Source: Deinandra increscens subsp. villosa (taxonomy: Eukaryota > Streptophyta > Magnoliopsida > Asterales > Asteraceae). From it: 64,000 bases of DNA. The notes beneath the pieces were generated by a model. It saw nothing but the letters and a program-made list of their open reading frames with translations. It had not been told where the DNA came from and did no database searches. Every line of letters starts with the position of its first letter. Positions within the stretch are counted from its first letter, which is position 1. Position numbers and translations under genes: made by a program. Positions 44,473 through 55,577 of the stretch are shown piece by piece. The stretch spans positions 29,632,363 through 29,696,362 of the forward strand of contig JBCNJP010000003.1 in assembly GCA_039602395.1 (NCBI GenBank), written 5' to 3'.

Positions 44473-45134
44473 TGTAGGATCGTTAATAGTTATGAATAAA
44501 CTAAAACTAAGCCCTTTACTTGCAAATATAACCCTGCGGAATTTAAGTTATATTTCACTTTACTTAAGCGATATTAAGTTCTTGTATAATGTAAATGCTT
44601 GATTTGCAGAATAGTAAAAACAACGATATATCGAATATTCGGCACTATTTGCATTAACTCAAAGCTACACTATTACAAGTGATGACCGTGTGTGTAAACT
44701 AAGAGATTACATGCTATATATAGTGCTGATGAGATCAATGACAGCCATTGATCTCATGCGATCTAATCTAGACCGTAAACATAAAAGTCAAATATAAACT
44801 ACCAAAAGAATAAACATCGACAATCGGAATGACTTGCGTGTTGGCAGCAACAATCTACTTTAGGAGAGCGGCTTGAATCAGATTTAGAAGCATACGAGAA
44901 GCTTTTGCAGGATTGGACTTCTGAAAAGACTTCTCAGGAAAAGTCAGGTTGAACTCATTATCTGGTGGATAAACGAGTTCACCCGGAATATTCGCTAAGA
45001 AACAAAACTGCTTCTTTCCGCTTGAACTGCCTGTTCCGCTTGAAGTATGAATTCCGCTTCAACTTCAACTTCAGCCGGAACTAGTAGAATTGGCATTTCA
45101 GCCGGAAATCTTCCAAGCTCTATTTTTCCTTACA
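44473..45134 (-). repeat. 5' LTR of Sirevirus copy C
   Basis: Minus-strand TGTAAGGAAA...GATCCTACA, 662 bp. It carries AAGCGGAA and GCCGGAA words at its start like copies A and B. Its outer end abuts the Tat protease region at 45135. Confidence 0.9.
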
Positions 45135-48100
45135 GCGAACAAAGAACACTCTGGGAGAGGTAAAACTCCCAGTATATACATTGAAGGTGTGAACTCGATG
45201 CAACGCTTTTGTGTCATGGATGCTCCGTCCGGATACAACATTATCCTAAGCAGACCCTGGATTCATGACATGAAGGTTGTCCCCTCGACCTACCATCAGT
45301 GTGTCAAACTACCGACACCCTGGGGAGTAGTTACCATCAACAGCGATCAACAAGAAGCGAAGGACTGCTACACATCATCTGTGAAGATTTCAGCAAAGGC
45401 CCGTCAGGGATAGAAATTAAAGAATAAAGCCAGGGACGTCTTAGAGGCAAGGGAACAGGATGTCAAACAAGTAGTCCTTGACCCCTTGTATCCTGGGAAG
45501 AAAGTGTCAATTGGCACTAACATCCCTGGTCCTATTGAGAAAGAGTTGGTTGAATTTCTTAGATCCAGAATGTCAACGTTTGCATGGAATACTGAAGACA
45601 TGATAGGTATGTCCAAAGATCTTATAACACATAAACTTGGTATTGATCCCTCTTACAGGCATGTGCATCAAAAGAGAAGAAAGTATGCTCCCGAGAAGTA
45701 TGTAATAATCCAAGAAAAGGTAGACCGTCTATTGAAGAACAAGATGACCAGGGGAGTCAAGTTCCCAAGATGGTTGGCCAATGTGGTGGTAGTGGAGAAG
45801 AAAAATGGCAAATGGAGGGTCTATGTGGATTACACAGACCTGAACCATGCATGCCCTAAAAACCCTTTTCCCTTACCACACATTGACTCCATGGCAGATG
45901 CAACGGCAGGTCACTAAATGTTAACGTTCATGGACGCCACTTCAGGATTCCAACAAATTCAAATGGGGCCAAGTGATCAGGAGGATACAACGTTCATTAC
46001 GCCAACAGGTATTTATTGTTATGTTGTTATGCCCTTTGGATTGAAAAATGCAGGGGCAACCTACCAAAGACTGGTGAATATGATGTTTAAAGAAAAGTTA
46101 GGAGAGACTATGGAGGTGTATATAGACGACATGGTGGTAAAATCCTTGAATGTCAGCACCCATGTCCAAGATGTTAAAGAATCTTTTCATATTTTGGACA
46201 AGTACAATATGAAGCTGAATGCAGAGAAATGTCATTATTGGAGTGGGTGATGGTAAATTCTTGGGTTACATGGTGACCAAAAGAGGAATTGAAGCTAGCT
46301 CAGAACAAATTCGTGCTATCATAAATCTAAAGTCACCCGAATCAACCATGGACATACAAAGGTTGACAGGCCGGGTTGCAGCCCTGAATAGGTTTATCTC
46401 TAAATCCTCGGAGAGATGTCGAGACTTCTATGAAATCCTGAGAAAAAAAAATTGAATGGACACCCCAGCATGAGCAGGCTTTCCAGGATCTGAAGTCATA
46501 TCTATCCGCAGCACCTCTCCTGATGAAGCCGAATCCAGGGGAACCATTGTCCTTGTATCTGGCAGTTACGAGGAAGACGGTGAGTGCGGTCCTAACCAAG
46601 GATGCAGAGGGTCAACAACACCCGGTGTACTATGTAAGTAAGAGTCTCCTTGACGCGGAATCGAGGTATTCACATTTAGAGAAACTTATACTAGCCCTAA
46701 GTAAGGCTTCCACCAAACTTAGACATTATTTTGAAACTCATACTATACATGTGAAAACTAACTACCCTATAAAGTCTGTTTTGAGAAAACCTAAGACGTC
46801 AGGTAGGATGGCAAAATGATCCCTGAAGCTGAGCGCTTACAGCCTAGTCTACGAAGCAAGAACAACCATAAAATCACGGCCTCTAGCAGACTTTGTGGCT
46901 GATTTCAGTAGTGACATCCAAAATGAAGCAGATCAAGAAATCCAGAGCCTGCAGGAAGAAGAATTCTCAGGATGTTGGACCCTATTTACAGATGGGGCAT
47001 CCAATGTCAGGGGTACAAGCCTTGGAATCATACTGAAATCGCCACAGGGGGACATGATACCCCAGGCTGTAAGGTGTGCATTCCAGGCAACTAACAACGA
47101 AGCGGAGTACGAAGCCCTGATTGCTGGTATACAATTAGCCTTGCATCTTGGGATCCAGAACATCCAGGTATACGTCGACTCCCTACTTTTAACTAATCAT
47201 TTTAATGGGAACTTATGCAGTGAAGGGGGAGAAGCTGGCCAAGTACCTAGAAATTGTGAAGGCTATATCCCAGGATTTTCGAAACTTTCAATATTCCGCA
47301 AGTACCCAGGGATGAAAATGCTGAAGCAGATGCCCTAGCAAACCTCGGGTCAGCATTCAAGGCAATGGGAAGATCACACACATCCCCATAATTCACATAC
47401 TAAGCCCAACAATCAACCAACAGGAGAACCCAGAAGACACTGATCCTGGGGGCAGGGTCTTGGCATCCGATTCCCAGCTAGGATGGACGATGTCCTGATT
47501 CCCAGGATAGTCCGTCATCCTGGACTCGACCTATCATAGACTATCTACAGAATGGTTCTATCCCGAAGGATTAAAAGGATACAAGGGCATTCAGGACCAG
47601 AATGGCCAGGTACGTTCTTATAAAAGGGAAATTATATATAAAAAATCCGTTGTAGGTACATACCTAAGATGCTTGGAAGACGACGAAGCTTAGGAAGTAC
47701 TCAAAGACATCCATGAAGGCGACTGCGGAAACCATACAGGGGGCAGGTCTCTGATGTCTAAAGTCTTGAGAACATGCTACTTCTAGCCATCCTTGAGAAA
47801 GGATGCCCAAGATTTTGCGCTTAAATGTGATGCTTGCCAGAGACACGCCAATATTCCCCATCAACCGGCTAAACCCTTGCATCCTCTCCCTGCATCCTGG
47901 CCCTTTATGAAGTGAGGAATGGACATCGTGGGGAAGTTACCCCGGGCCCCGGGAGGAAAAGTCTTTATGTTATCAATGACCGATTACTTTTCAAAATGGA
48001 TAGAGGCTGAGGCATATGTCCAAGTTAGAGAAAAAGAAGTCATCTCATTCATCAAGAGGTATATCTTAACAAGATTTGGCATACCCTCTGAAATAGTGTG

Positions 48101-48758
48101 TGACAATGGATCTCAATTCATTGGAAAAAGGACTACTGGATTCTGTGAGAGTTGGGGGATAAAGATGATAACTTCTACACCAGTGCATCCTCAGGCTAAT
48201 GGCTAGGCAGAGTCTAGCAACAAGATCATCATCAACAATTTGAAGAAAAGGCTCAAGGAGAAGAAAGGAAAATGGGCGAAATAATTACCATTAGCATTGT
48301 GGGCTGATAGGACTACATCCAAGAATGCCACAGGCTAGACTCCATTTTCCTTGGTCTTTGGTAATGAAGCAGTCATTCCAACAAAAATGGTGGTCCCAAC
48401 ATTCAGGGTTATCAGTCAAACCCAGGATGCAAATAACGAATCCCTGGCTGACGACCTTGACACCGTGGATGAGCTACGGGAACAAGCTGCTTGGAGAATG
48501 GCCGCATATCAACAAAGGATCTCTAAAACCTACAACAAACATGTAAGGATTCGAAGATTCAGGGTAGGAGACTTGGTTCTAAGGAAAGCATTTCAGAACA
48601 CGACGATTCCAGGGGATGGTAAGTTAGACCCTAAATGGGAAGGTCCATATTTGATTGATTCAGAGGCAGGTAAGGGGGCATATTGGCTTGCCAAGATGGA
48701 AGGATAATTATTACCACGTACATGGAATGCGATTCATTTGAAAACCTATCTCATGTAA
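45135..48758 (+). pseudogene. pol: Tat pol polyprotein, decayed
   Basis: Protease tail: MDAPSGYNIILSRPWIHDMK and STYHQCVKLPTPWG. RT: KKNGKWRVYVDYTDLN, FMDATSGFQQI, MPFGLKNAGATYQRLV, and catalytic VYIDDMVVK (about 46117-46143). First RNase H: PVYYVSKSLLDAESRYSHLEKL. Second RNase H: WTLFTDGASNVRG, NNEAEYEALIAG, VYVDS (about 46973-47180). Integrase: [14 protein letters not shown] zinc part, [26 protein letters not shown], and a C-terminal GDLVLRKAF...KWEGPYLID. Stops: TAG 45411, TAA 45915, TGA 46817, TAG 47784, TGA 47913, TAG 48204, TAA 48282, TAG 48336, TAA 48705. Frameshifts lie near 46235, 46450, 47210 and between there and 47780. The last open segment ends at TAA 48756-48758. It would copy and integrate the element if intact. 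Confidence 0.9.
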
Positions 48759-49981
48759 GTCTAGTATCCCAGGATGCTGTGTCCCAGGTATGTTTCCTAA
48801 TTAAGAAATTATCCAAGGTATTTCTTTTACATTCTTTACTATTACTTACTTATGTTCTATTTTTATTCTTATTATTCCCTATAATATCTATTGAATATTA
48901 TGTTTAAGACACTTGAAACAGAAGCGTGACCTTGGATGCATGAAGCCAGGGATGTATTTCTCCTAAGTTAGAGACTGGCCATCTCTCATCCGTTTAAGTT
49001 ATCTAGTATACCTTCTAAGGTTTGAGAGGACATCGCCTCTCCTACGTTTGGGTAATCGCCTGTAGCGCACGACCCCTGCCTGTAGTGCACGTTAACCCAC
49101 ATATTGGACCCAGGATTATAGGATCGACCTATGTTGAAAGCATGGGCGACAACCTCATGATTTATGGACGTATGGGGGTTCCTTAAGGTTTTTGGTGTTT
49201 TCACACCAACATAAGACACACGAGGCAATACCCTAGTTCGCCGGTTCGGCTCAAGTTGGACCCTAGAATTCGCCAGTACGGCACCGGGCATGACCCCAGT
49301 TCGCTGGATCGGCACCGGGTTTAACCCCAGTATTTTTGGGCTTGGCCCCAGGAATTTTGGGCTTGACCCCAGTATGTTTGGGTTTAACCCCAATATTTTT
49401 TGGCTTGGCCCTAGGATTTTTAGGCTTAACCCCAGTATGTTTGGATTTGACCCCAGGATTGTTAGTTTTGATCCCAATTATTAAAACCCATTTCTAGCTT
49501 ATGTGGGATATATCTAAGTGATAATGGCCTAGGATGGCATGGCAATGCCAAATCCTAGGATTTCGATATCGGTTAAATTAACATTCCAAAGCATAAATGC
49601 ACTAAGGATGGGATATTCGCATGAGAAGGAGTTCGACATTCAGGGTACACCCCAGAATGTAGAAGGTACGACTTGTTTTCTTAATATATTTATCAGACTT
49701 ACATATTTGTTTGTGCACTTACATATTTGTTTGTGCAGAAAGGATAAAGACATCACACAAGCATATAATTCAAAAGTAGTTATATATATATATAAAGAAC
49801 CACCCCTTGGTTTTAGCAAAGTGTCCAACCACCTCAGGGTGGTTTAGAGTTAGAACCACACGTGTTTAGCCTGTGGATGGAGCATTGTATCACCGGGAAT
49901 CAAACCTCCGGCAAACCATTACAAAAGAAAATTGTTTAAAAAGCTTCACACTAAAGAAGGAAGAAAGTAAAAGATCGTGGA
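48759..49981 (+). other. Spacer between Tat pol and antisense gene
   Basis: Non-coding. It contains the minisatellite at 49215-49480, several CCCAGGAT-type words and a short (TA)n at 49782-49794. No gene seen. Confidence 0.6.
49316..49485 (+). repeat. Minisatellite, 24-25 bp unit
   Basis: Units of the form CCCCAGTATTTTTGGGCTTGG or GACCCCAGTATGTTTGGGTTT repeat about seven times. A related series with TTCGCCGGTTCGGC lies at 49230-49315. Confidence 0.85.
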
Positions 49982-51689
49982 CTATTGAAAGGTATCCACG
50001 ACTGCTGCATCCTTAGCACTTTCACCTCCTGCCTTAACTGCTTCCTCCCCTGCATCCTTCTCTGCCCCAACATCCTCGGCCATTAGCTGCTCCTCTCCAG
50101 TCCCAGACTCGGACGCACCAACAGGAAGGGTCACCTTGTCACCCTAGGCCACAGCAGCATCATACCCTTGGGGAGCAGCACCTCCCAAGGCACGGAGCTG
50201 TTTCAGCCACTGTTGCATGTTCCAGTTGGCGTTGGTATAACCCGCATCCTTTGCCTCCTTGGCTATCCTCAGCTTGGTTTGCAGCACCGAAATCATGGCC
50301 GATTTCTTGGAGGTCTCCACATACTCCTTCAGGGCTGCTGGAGTCGAGCCTCTACTGCTTTCTTTTCATTCTTGAGAAACAACTTCCGAGTCTTGTCATG
50401 TAGGGCTTTGGCCTTGGATGCCTCCTTGTTGGCCTAAGTGACCCTGGATTTCAAAGTCTCAGCATCAGCAGCACGCCTCTCGGCGGCTTCGAGTAGCTCC
50501 AGGAGACGGGAGTTGGCCTAAAAAAGGTAAACACAAGTTAAAAATTGATTTCATATCTAACTATGAAATGCGTATAAAACAGGAACAACCAAGGGTTACC
50601 TGATGGGCGACGACCTCAGCATGCTGCACAAGATCCTGGGGAGACAGCTCAGCCAGGGGATGTTGAGCAGCAGTAGTGCTGGACCCTCGGGTCTCTCTCT
50701 TCATTCCATAAGCCCTGGATGTAGTGGTCCGGGATGCTGGGGTAGGCTCGGCTTTGACGTGGCTCAAAATCATCAGCTCCTGGTCATCACCTAACCCTGA
50801 GGAGAAAGCAGCTTCGAGGTCATCAACATCTTAGGCAGGGGTGGCTGTGAAAAAGGACAAAACCTAGGATGTCAACAGTCAGGTATGAAAGAAATAAGCA
50901 ACATGCAGGGTTACTTACAGCTCGACATACTGACGGTAGGCTGGGAAAGGACTGGATGCTCAGCAGCTCTGAATGCACGCTCAAACTCGGGGATACCCAG
51001 GAATTTATGCAAGTTACTCTCGGTTTCCTCTTCTTCAGGACCTATCTCCTTCAAACTCTTCGCTGCGAAAGACAACATTCAAGGCCAGGTTGTATAATTT
51101 CAAATAAAAACCCTAATATATAATGCAGGTATGCCTACCCTCTACAACCTAAGCTTCTGGAAGCTAATGACCACCTTATATACTGGAACGCTTGATGAAG
51201 AAGAATTTACCCTTCCATTCACAATGTTGGGTAGCATTAGGGATGAGTTGAATGTCCTTCGAAAGGGACTTAAACAAGAAACGGCTGGAACCGTGGGACT
51301 TCAGCTCATAAGCCAGGGTTATCTCCGGCAAGCCGATCAAATGTTCATAAGAACTGCTTAGACGATCCACGGTTCCCAGGATGCGCCACACAACAGGAAG
51401 GGTTTGGGCGTATGAAAGGCCAGTGGCCTGAAAGAATTCGGCAACGAGGACAGAGAAAGGGTAGGACAGACCCATACTAACGGAATAAACGGAAAGCAAA
51501 CCTAGGTTTGAGAAACAAAATTGGACCTTAATCTAGGGGGAAGAAGACGGGAATCCCTCACCAATGCAATCTCATTGTTTGATAAATTGCATTTTTATTG
51601 CTTGGGGTGAAGAAGAAACTTCTGATCAAGATAATCCTCCACCCCGACGAGAGAGACAGTGGGTTCGCCACGAATACGTCGTTTAGTCA
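49982..51689 (-). pseudogene. Antisense multi-exon gene of Tat element, copy 2
   Basis: ATG at 51689 (MTKRRIRGEPTVSL) lies 122 bp from a TATA box at 51811-51820 on the same strand. The first exon is frameshifted. It contains a conserved block LSYPFSVLVAEFFQATGLSYAQTLPVVWRI and PEITLAYELKSHGSSRFLFKSL (51176-51480). Three GT-AG introns are readable: 51138-51063 (GGGTAGGC to TTTCGCAG), 50918-50845 (CTGTAAGT to TTTTCACAG) and 50599-50518 (CAGGTAACC to TTTTTTAG). Intron 3 joins VAHQ in frame to ANSRLLELLEAAERR, the start of a coiled coil. The tail is acidic, ending VVDTFQ with TAG 49984-49982. Stops inside exons (for example TAA near 50830 and TAG near 50147) show decay. The conserved block also occurs at 57690-57990. 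Antisense extra frames are known in Tat elements; function unknown. Confidence 0.75.
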
Positions 51690-51810
51690 TGATTCGAGAA
51701 AGGGAAAAGAGAGCGGAGAGTAGAAATTAATTGGTCGGAATGAATGCAAAAGACAATGGATGCTCCTGATTCTTAACTCGGGTGAGGTAAAAGACTCGAT
51801 AGGTGGGGGT

Positions 51811-51820
51811 ATTTATGAGC
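51811..51820 (-). promoter_or_regulatory. TATA box of antisense gene copy 2
   Basis: GCTCATAAATACC read on the minus strand, 122 bp before the ATG at 51689 and inside the element close to its 3' LTR. It would drive transcription opposite to the element RNA. Confidence 0.55.
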
Positions 51821-51966
51821 CGAGAAGTTACAGAGATGATGGGACGCTAATGGATGAGATCAAAAATGAAAAAGCAACTTCTGCGGACAGGATTAATACG
51901 AAAAAGATGACTCATCTCAATTTGAAAATTCACAGCTGTAAAATCTTATCTACAAGCTGCGAATTT

Positions 51967-51976
51967 TGGGGGAAAT
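51967..51976 (+). promoter_or_regulatory. Polypurine tract of Tat copy 2
   Basis: TGGGGGAAAT directly before the TGTTATACC start of the 3' LTR. Confidence 0.85.
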
Positions 51977-52771
51977 TGTTATACCCTGGATTTTCCCCTG
52001 AATTTTACTAATGATCTTCGACAGGTTGAGACCCCTGGATGTCAAATATACAGGGACGGCATATTCGGTTTATCGGTACCCAGGATTTCTATTTGTGTTC
52101 ATCATACCCTTTATTTGGTTAGTATCACATGATGTAATGCATTCTGGATTTATCTATTTAATCTACTTGATCCCAGCATGCACGGATACCCTGCATGCTA
52201 GGACGACGTTACTAATCTTTTCTTTGATTCTATGTGATCGAGCCAGGAACGAGAAGACGGATAACGGTCATGTAGACTCAGTCAAAGTCAGAGCACGTGT
52301 GGAAATGAAGACCCGCCACCAAATTCGGTCAAATAACGGCTACAAGTCATTGAGAGGAAGATCCCAGGAATCACAGATAGTTAGGATCTATTTGTATTTA
52401 AAGGCGGTATAGGATTCATTTTACACACTTACGATCACTTGTACTCTCACTTACACACTTAGCTATTGCCGCAAACACTTGTACTCGAATTATTTCTGTG
52501 GAATAAACGGGCAACGTGTGTTATCGTTGACAAGGGGTTTTTTATGCCGGCGGCTCTTGGAGACATCCAAGGGTTAAGGGATTTTTCCCCTAAAAAATCT
52601 TCGTGTTCTTAGTTGCATTCAGGGAAGTTGTTACTTGTGTTTCCATTCATTCAATTTAATCCTTGAATTTTAACTGGGAAAATTGATTTTATAAACTTAA
52701 CATCCAGGGCACCATACCTCACATACTAATTTGGTTATTAAATTCACTCTTGCAATTTTTTAGCCAAAACA
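51977..52771 (+). repeat. 3' LTR of Tat copy 2
   Basis: 795 bp, TGTTATACCCTGG...AGCCAAAACA. It is homologous along its length to the reverse-strand LTR at 53169-53941, with many differences. Confidence 0.88.
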
Positions 52772-53073
52772 CTACCCATCTCTGATCTCAGCCTAGCCAT
52801 TTCTCCAAGCACATCCTGGTTCACCTTCTACTGTTGCTCCATGTACTGTTGCATCTTTGCAAACATGGTGAGGAATTCTTCATTGGAGATTATTACTGGG
52901 ATCTCTCCAGCACGTCCTGATCCCGTGGCGGTCTGGTTAGCAGGTCGACCAGTACTGCGGTTCACGATGGTCATTGCAGACGTACTAAACTGTGGTGGAG
53001 GAAGAGTTGTATTGACAGCAGAAGAAGTGCTTGCAGGGGTAGATGCATTCGAGAAACTCGGTTGTGTTGCCAT
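52772..53073 (-). pseudogene. gag: Tat gag N-terminal fragment, reverse-strand element
   Basis: ATG 53073-53071 (MATQPSFSNASTPAST) continues through VIISNEEFLTMFAKMQQYMEQQ. A TAG at 52828-52830 follows, and the frame stays open to the junction at 52772. This is the low-complexity start typical of Tat gag proteins. It is cut exactly at the end of the plus-strand LTR, so the plus-strand element probably inserted here. Confidence 0.8.
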
Positions 53074-53147
53074 TTTTTGGTAAGTTTTTGTAAAAATCAA
53101 GTTAAAAATGAATCTAACAAGAGTTTAGGAAAAGATTTACACCAATT

Positions 53148-53165
53148 GCCCCACGGTGGGCGCCA
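53148..53165 (-). promoter_or_regulatory. Primer-binding site of reverse-strand Tat element
   Basis: TGGCGCCCACCGTGGGGC on the minus strand, three bases after the LTR end. TGGCGCC-type primer sites are usual in Tat/Athila elements; I do not assign the tRNA. Confidence 0.85.
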
Positions 53166-53168
53166 AAT

Positions 53169-53941
53169 TGTTTTGGCTTAAAATTGCAAGTGTTAATTTA
53201 GTAACCAAATTAGTTTGTGAGGTTAGGTGCTTTGAATGCTGAGTTTATGAAATCAACTCTATTGGTTAAAATCTTGGAATTGAATAGAGCAAATGGAAAC
53301 ACAAATGAAAACTTCCCTGAATGCAACTAAGAACACCAAGATTTTTGAGGGGAAAAAGCCCTTAACCCTTGTATGTCTCCAAGAGCCGCCGGCATAAAAA
53401 ATACCTTGGCAACGATAACACACATTGCCCATTTATTCCACTGAAACTTAGTTCCAGTACACTTGATTGTGGTGATTGCTAAGTGTGTGGGTGATAGTAT
53501 AAATGATCGTAAGTGAAAAAATCAAGTCCTACACCGCGCATAAATACATATCAATCCTAACTATAATTGCCAGATTCTTAGGATTTCCCTTCCAACAACC
53601 CATGACTGTAACTTGACCGAGTTTGGTGGCGGGTCTTCATTTCCACACGTGCTCCGACTTTGACCAAGTCTATATAACCGTTATCCATTCTCTCGTACCT
53701 GGCTTGATCACCCTAGCATGCTGGGTATCCGTGCATGCTGGGATCATGTAGGTTAAATAAGTAGATAAATATTGAATGCAGCACATCCTGGGATACTGAT
53801 CAAATAATGGAATAATATGAATTTGAACGAAAATCCAGGGTACCGATTAACAAACGTGCAGTCCTTGGATATTTGACATCCAGGGGTCTCCACCTGTCAA
53901 ATAACATTAGTAAAATTCGATCCAGAATCCAGGGTATAACA
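53169..53941 (-). repeat. 5' LTR of reverse-strand Tat element
   Basis: 773 bp on the minus strand, TGTTATACCCTGG...AGCCAAAACA, followed by primer site and gag. It belongs to the same family as 51977-52771. Confidence 0.9.
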
Positions 53942-54096
53942 TTTATGCCGATCCCATGATTTATTTTCGTAACATTAGTGAATGCTAATTTGGAGGTGGA
54001 TAAGATACATCTACGTCCATTGCTAGATCCATCAATTAGGTAATTAACCATAAATTATGTTTAGTTTTGTGCTGGATGAGAAATACGGGAAGAGAA
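53942..54096. other. Short unassigned stretch
   Basis: AT-rich, no gene or known repeat recognised. Confidence 0.4.
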
Positions 54097-55577
54097 TGTT
54101 ACAGACCAAACAGGAGAACTTAACCCAAAAGACTAGTCTGATGGGTAAGACAGCCCACTTGGCCTATAAACCCCACATCAGTTGCCCATACAACCAATGT
54201 GGGATAAGTCTCATACTTTGCAATGTTATCGATCCAGAACGATCGACCCTCCTTAAGGGCCAACGTCCTCGTTTGTCAGGTCACGACTGGCTCTCTGCAG
54301 GCCAGCACTCTGTGAGCCACCACTCTGAGGTCTCATTGGTCACAGCTAGCTTCCTCTAGGCCACCACTCTGTGGGCCACCACTATAAGTCTGGCTCTCAT
54401 ACCATTGTTACAGACCAAACAGGAGAACTCAACCCAAAAGACTAGTCTTATGGGTTGAGTCCTCCTGTTTGGTCTGTAACAATGGTATCAGAGAAGTCGT
54501 TATCCATGGATTCTCACCACAAGTATGACACGGAGTTTCAACGGAAAACGCAAGAGAATTTCGCGCGACTTGAGTCGATGCTCGAACGGATCCTTACGGC
54601 TCTATAAGGAGTACGGGTGGGTCTCGAAATTGTGCAACATCAAGACGTCATGGTTCTCATTCTACTACCGTGTCGATGACTACCTTCACCGGTGGCCTCT
54701 TGACCAACCAAATCCTCCCCTTATGTTTGCTGCTACTCTGCAAAACCCAATCCCCAAACAGGCATCACCGCCCCCACCGTCAACATCAAACCCCAAACCG
54801 ATTCCTTCACCACTAATTGCCCCTCCTCAACTTCCTTCACTGTCTTCGCCTAACTTTTTAGGACGTGGAGTGTCATTGATTGGAATTCATGGGTTAAGCC
54901 ATGATGGTAATCAAATGATATTGAAAGGACTACCTCTAACTAAATTAGACCACTTAGGTTTGGATCTAAAGCTACAACTAAAGTCAATGCAAGAAGTCCA
55001 ATCAATTCATCATCAAGAGAGTCCACTACCATATATGAGCTTTGATAAGTTTGGACCGAATGAGAAACCGAGCAAAGGTGCAACCGAGAAACAACAGTGG
55101 CATCCACCATGGCGCCTTGCTACAACCTCACCCAATATCACCGGATGGACCGATTGGCGTCCCCCGTGGCACAATCTTATCTAGAGTTTCACCTTGAGGA
55201 CAAGGTGAATTTGAGAGGGGTCGATTGATATGAGCCACGTCATGCAATCACGGTCACAATAATACATTCATACAATTAGTTGGTTTTGTTTCTGTTTTTA
55301 TTTAAGTATGTTATGCTTTTCATTAAAATGAAGAATGAATTACGGAGGTTAGTTCTCATAATTAGTCATGTCCTATTATTGTGTCTAGTGGTGTTAGTGG
55401 GTTTATTGTAATCTTTTTAAATGAGTTTTTCCTTAGAATTGATATGCAGAAGAATTATAAAAAGTCTAGATTCTCTATCTAAATTTCTCTCTGGATTCCT
55501 TCTCAAATTCTTAGGCCATTGAATTACCCGATCGATCCACATCAGAGAAGACGGTAAGAGCACCATGCTGTAACAAT
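54097..55577 (+). mobile_element. Remnants of an LTR retrotransposon lacking pol
   Basis: 54097-54481 is LTR-like (TGTTACAGACC start, CAATGTGGGATAAGTCTCATAC) and ends CTGTAACA, followed by the primer site TGGTATCAGAG at 54483. A short frame MDSHHKYDTEFQRKTQENFARLES begins near 54505. 54525-55184 is open but mostly proline-rich and of no known family. Near 55190 TTTCACCTTGAGGACAAGGTGAAT encodes a tail common at the end of gypsy pol in another frame. GAGAGGGGTCGAT then precedes a TGATATGAGCC start (about 55227), and CTGTAACA at about 55575 could close a 3' LTR. Confidence 0.5.
54406..54481. repeat. Perfect 20-bp inverted repeat with inner 10-bp inverted repeat
   Basis: TGTTACAGACCAAACAGGAG pairs with CTCCTGTTTGGTCTGTAACA. 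Inside, ACTCAACCCA pairs with TGGGTTGAGT. Opposed primer-site-like words flank it (TGGTATGAGAGCC on minus before it, TGGTATCAGAG on plus after it). Confidence 0.9.

Larger units (their letters stand above)
45135..52771 (+). mobile_element. Ty3/gypsy Tat-lineage element, 5' truncated, copy 2
   Basis: Order: end of protease, RT, RNase H, a second RNase H domain, integrase, spacer, antisense gene, purine tract, 3' LTR. The RT-RNase H-integrase order defines Ty3/gypsy. The added second RNase H before integrase and the antisense gene point to the Tat lineage. Its left part is missing where Sirevirus copy C begins. The 3' LTR end at 52771 directly meets the gag of a reverse-strand relative. Confidence 0.88.

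Noticed and set aside
54525..55184. A 219-codon plus-strand frame as a host gene.
   Set aside because: It lies between an LTR-like primer site and a purine tract and is proline-rich without a domain. A different phase gives the gag-like start and the HLEDKV-type tail. Better explained as element remnant.
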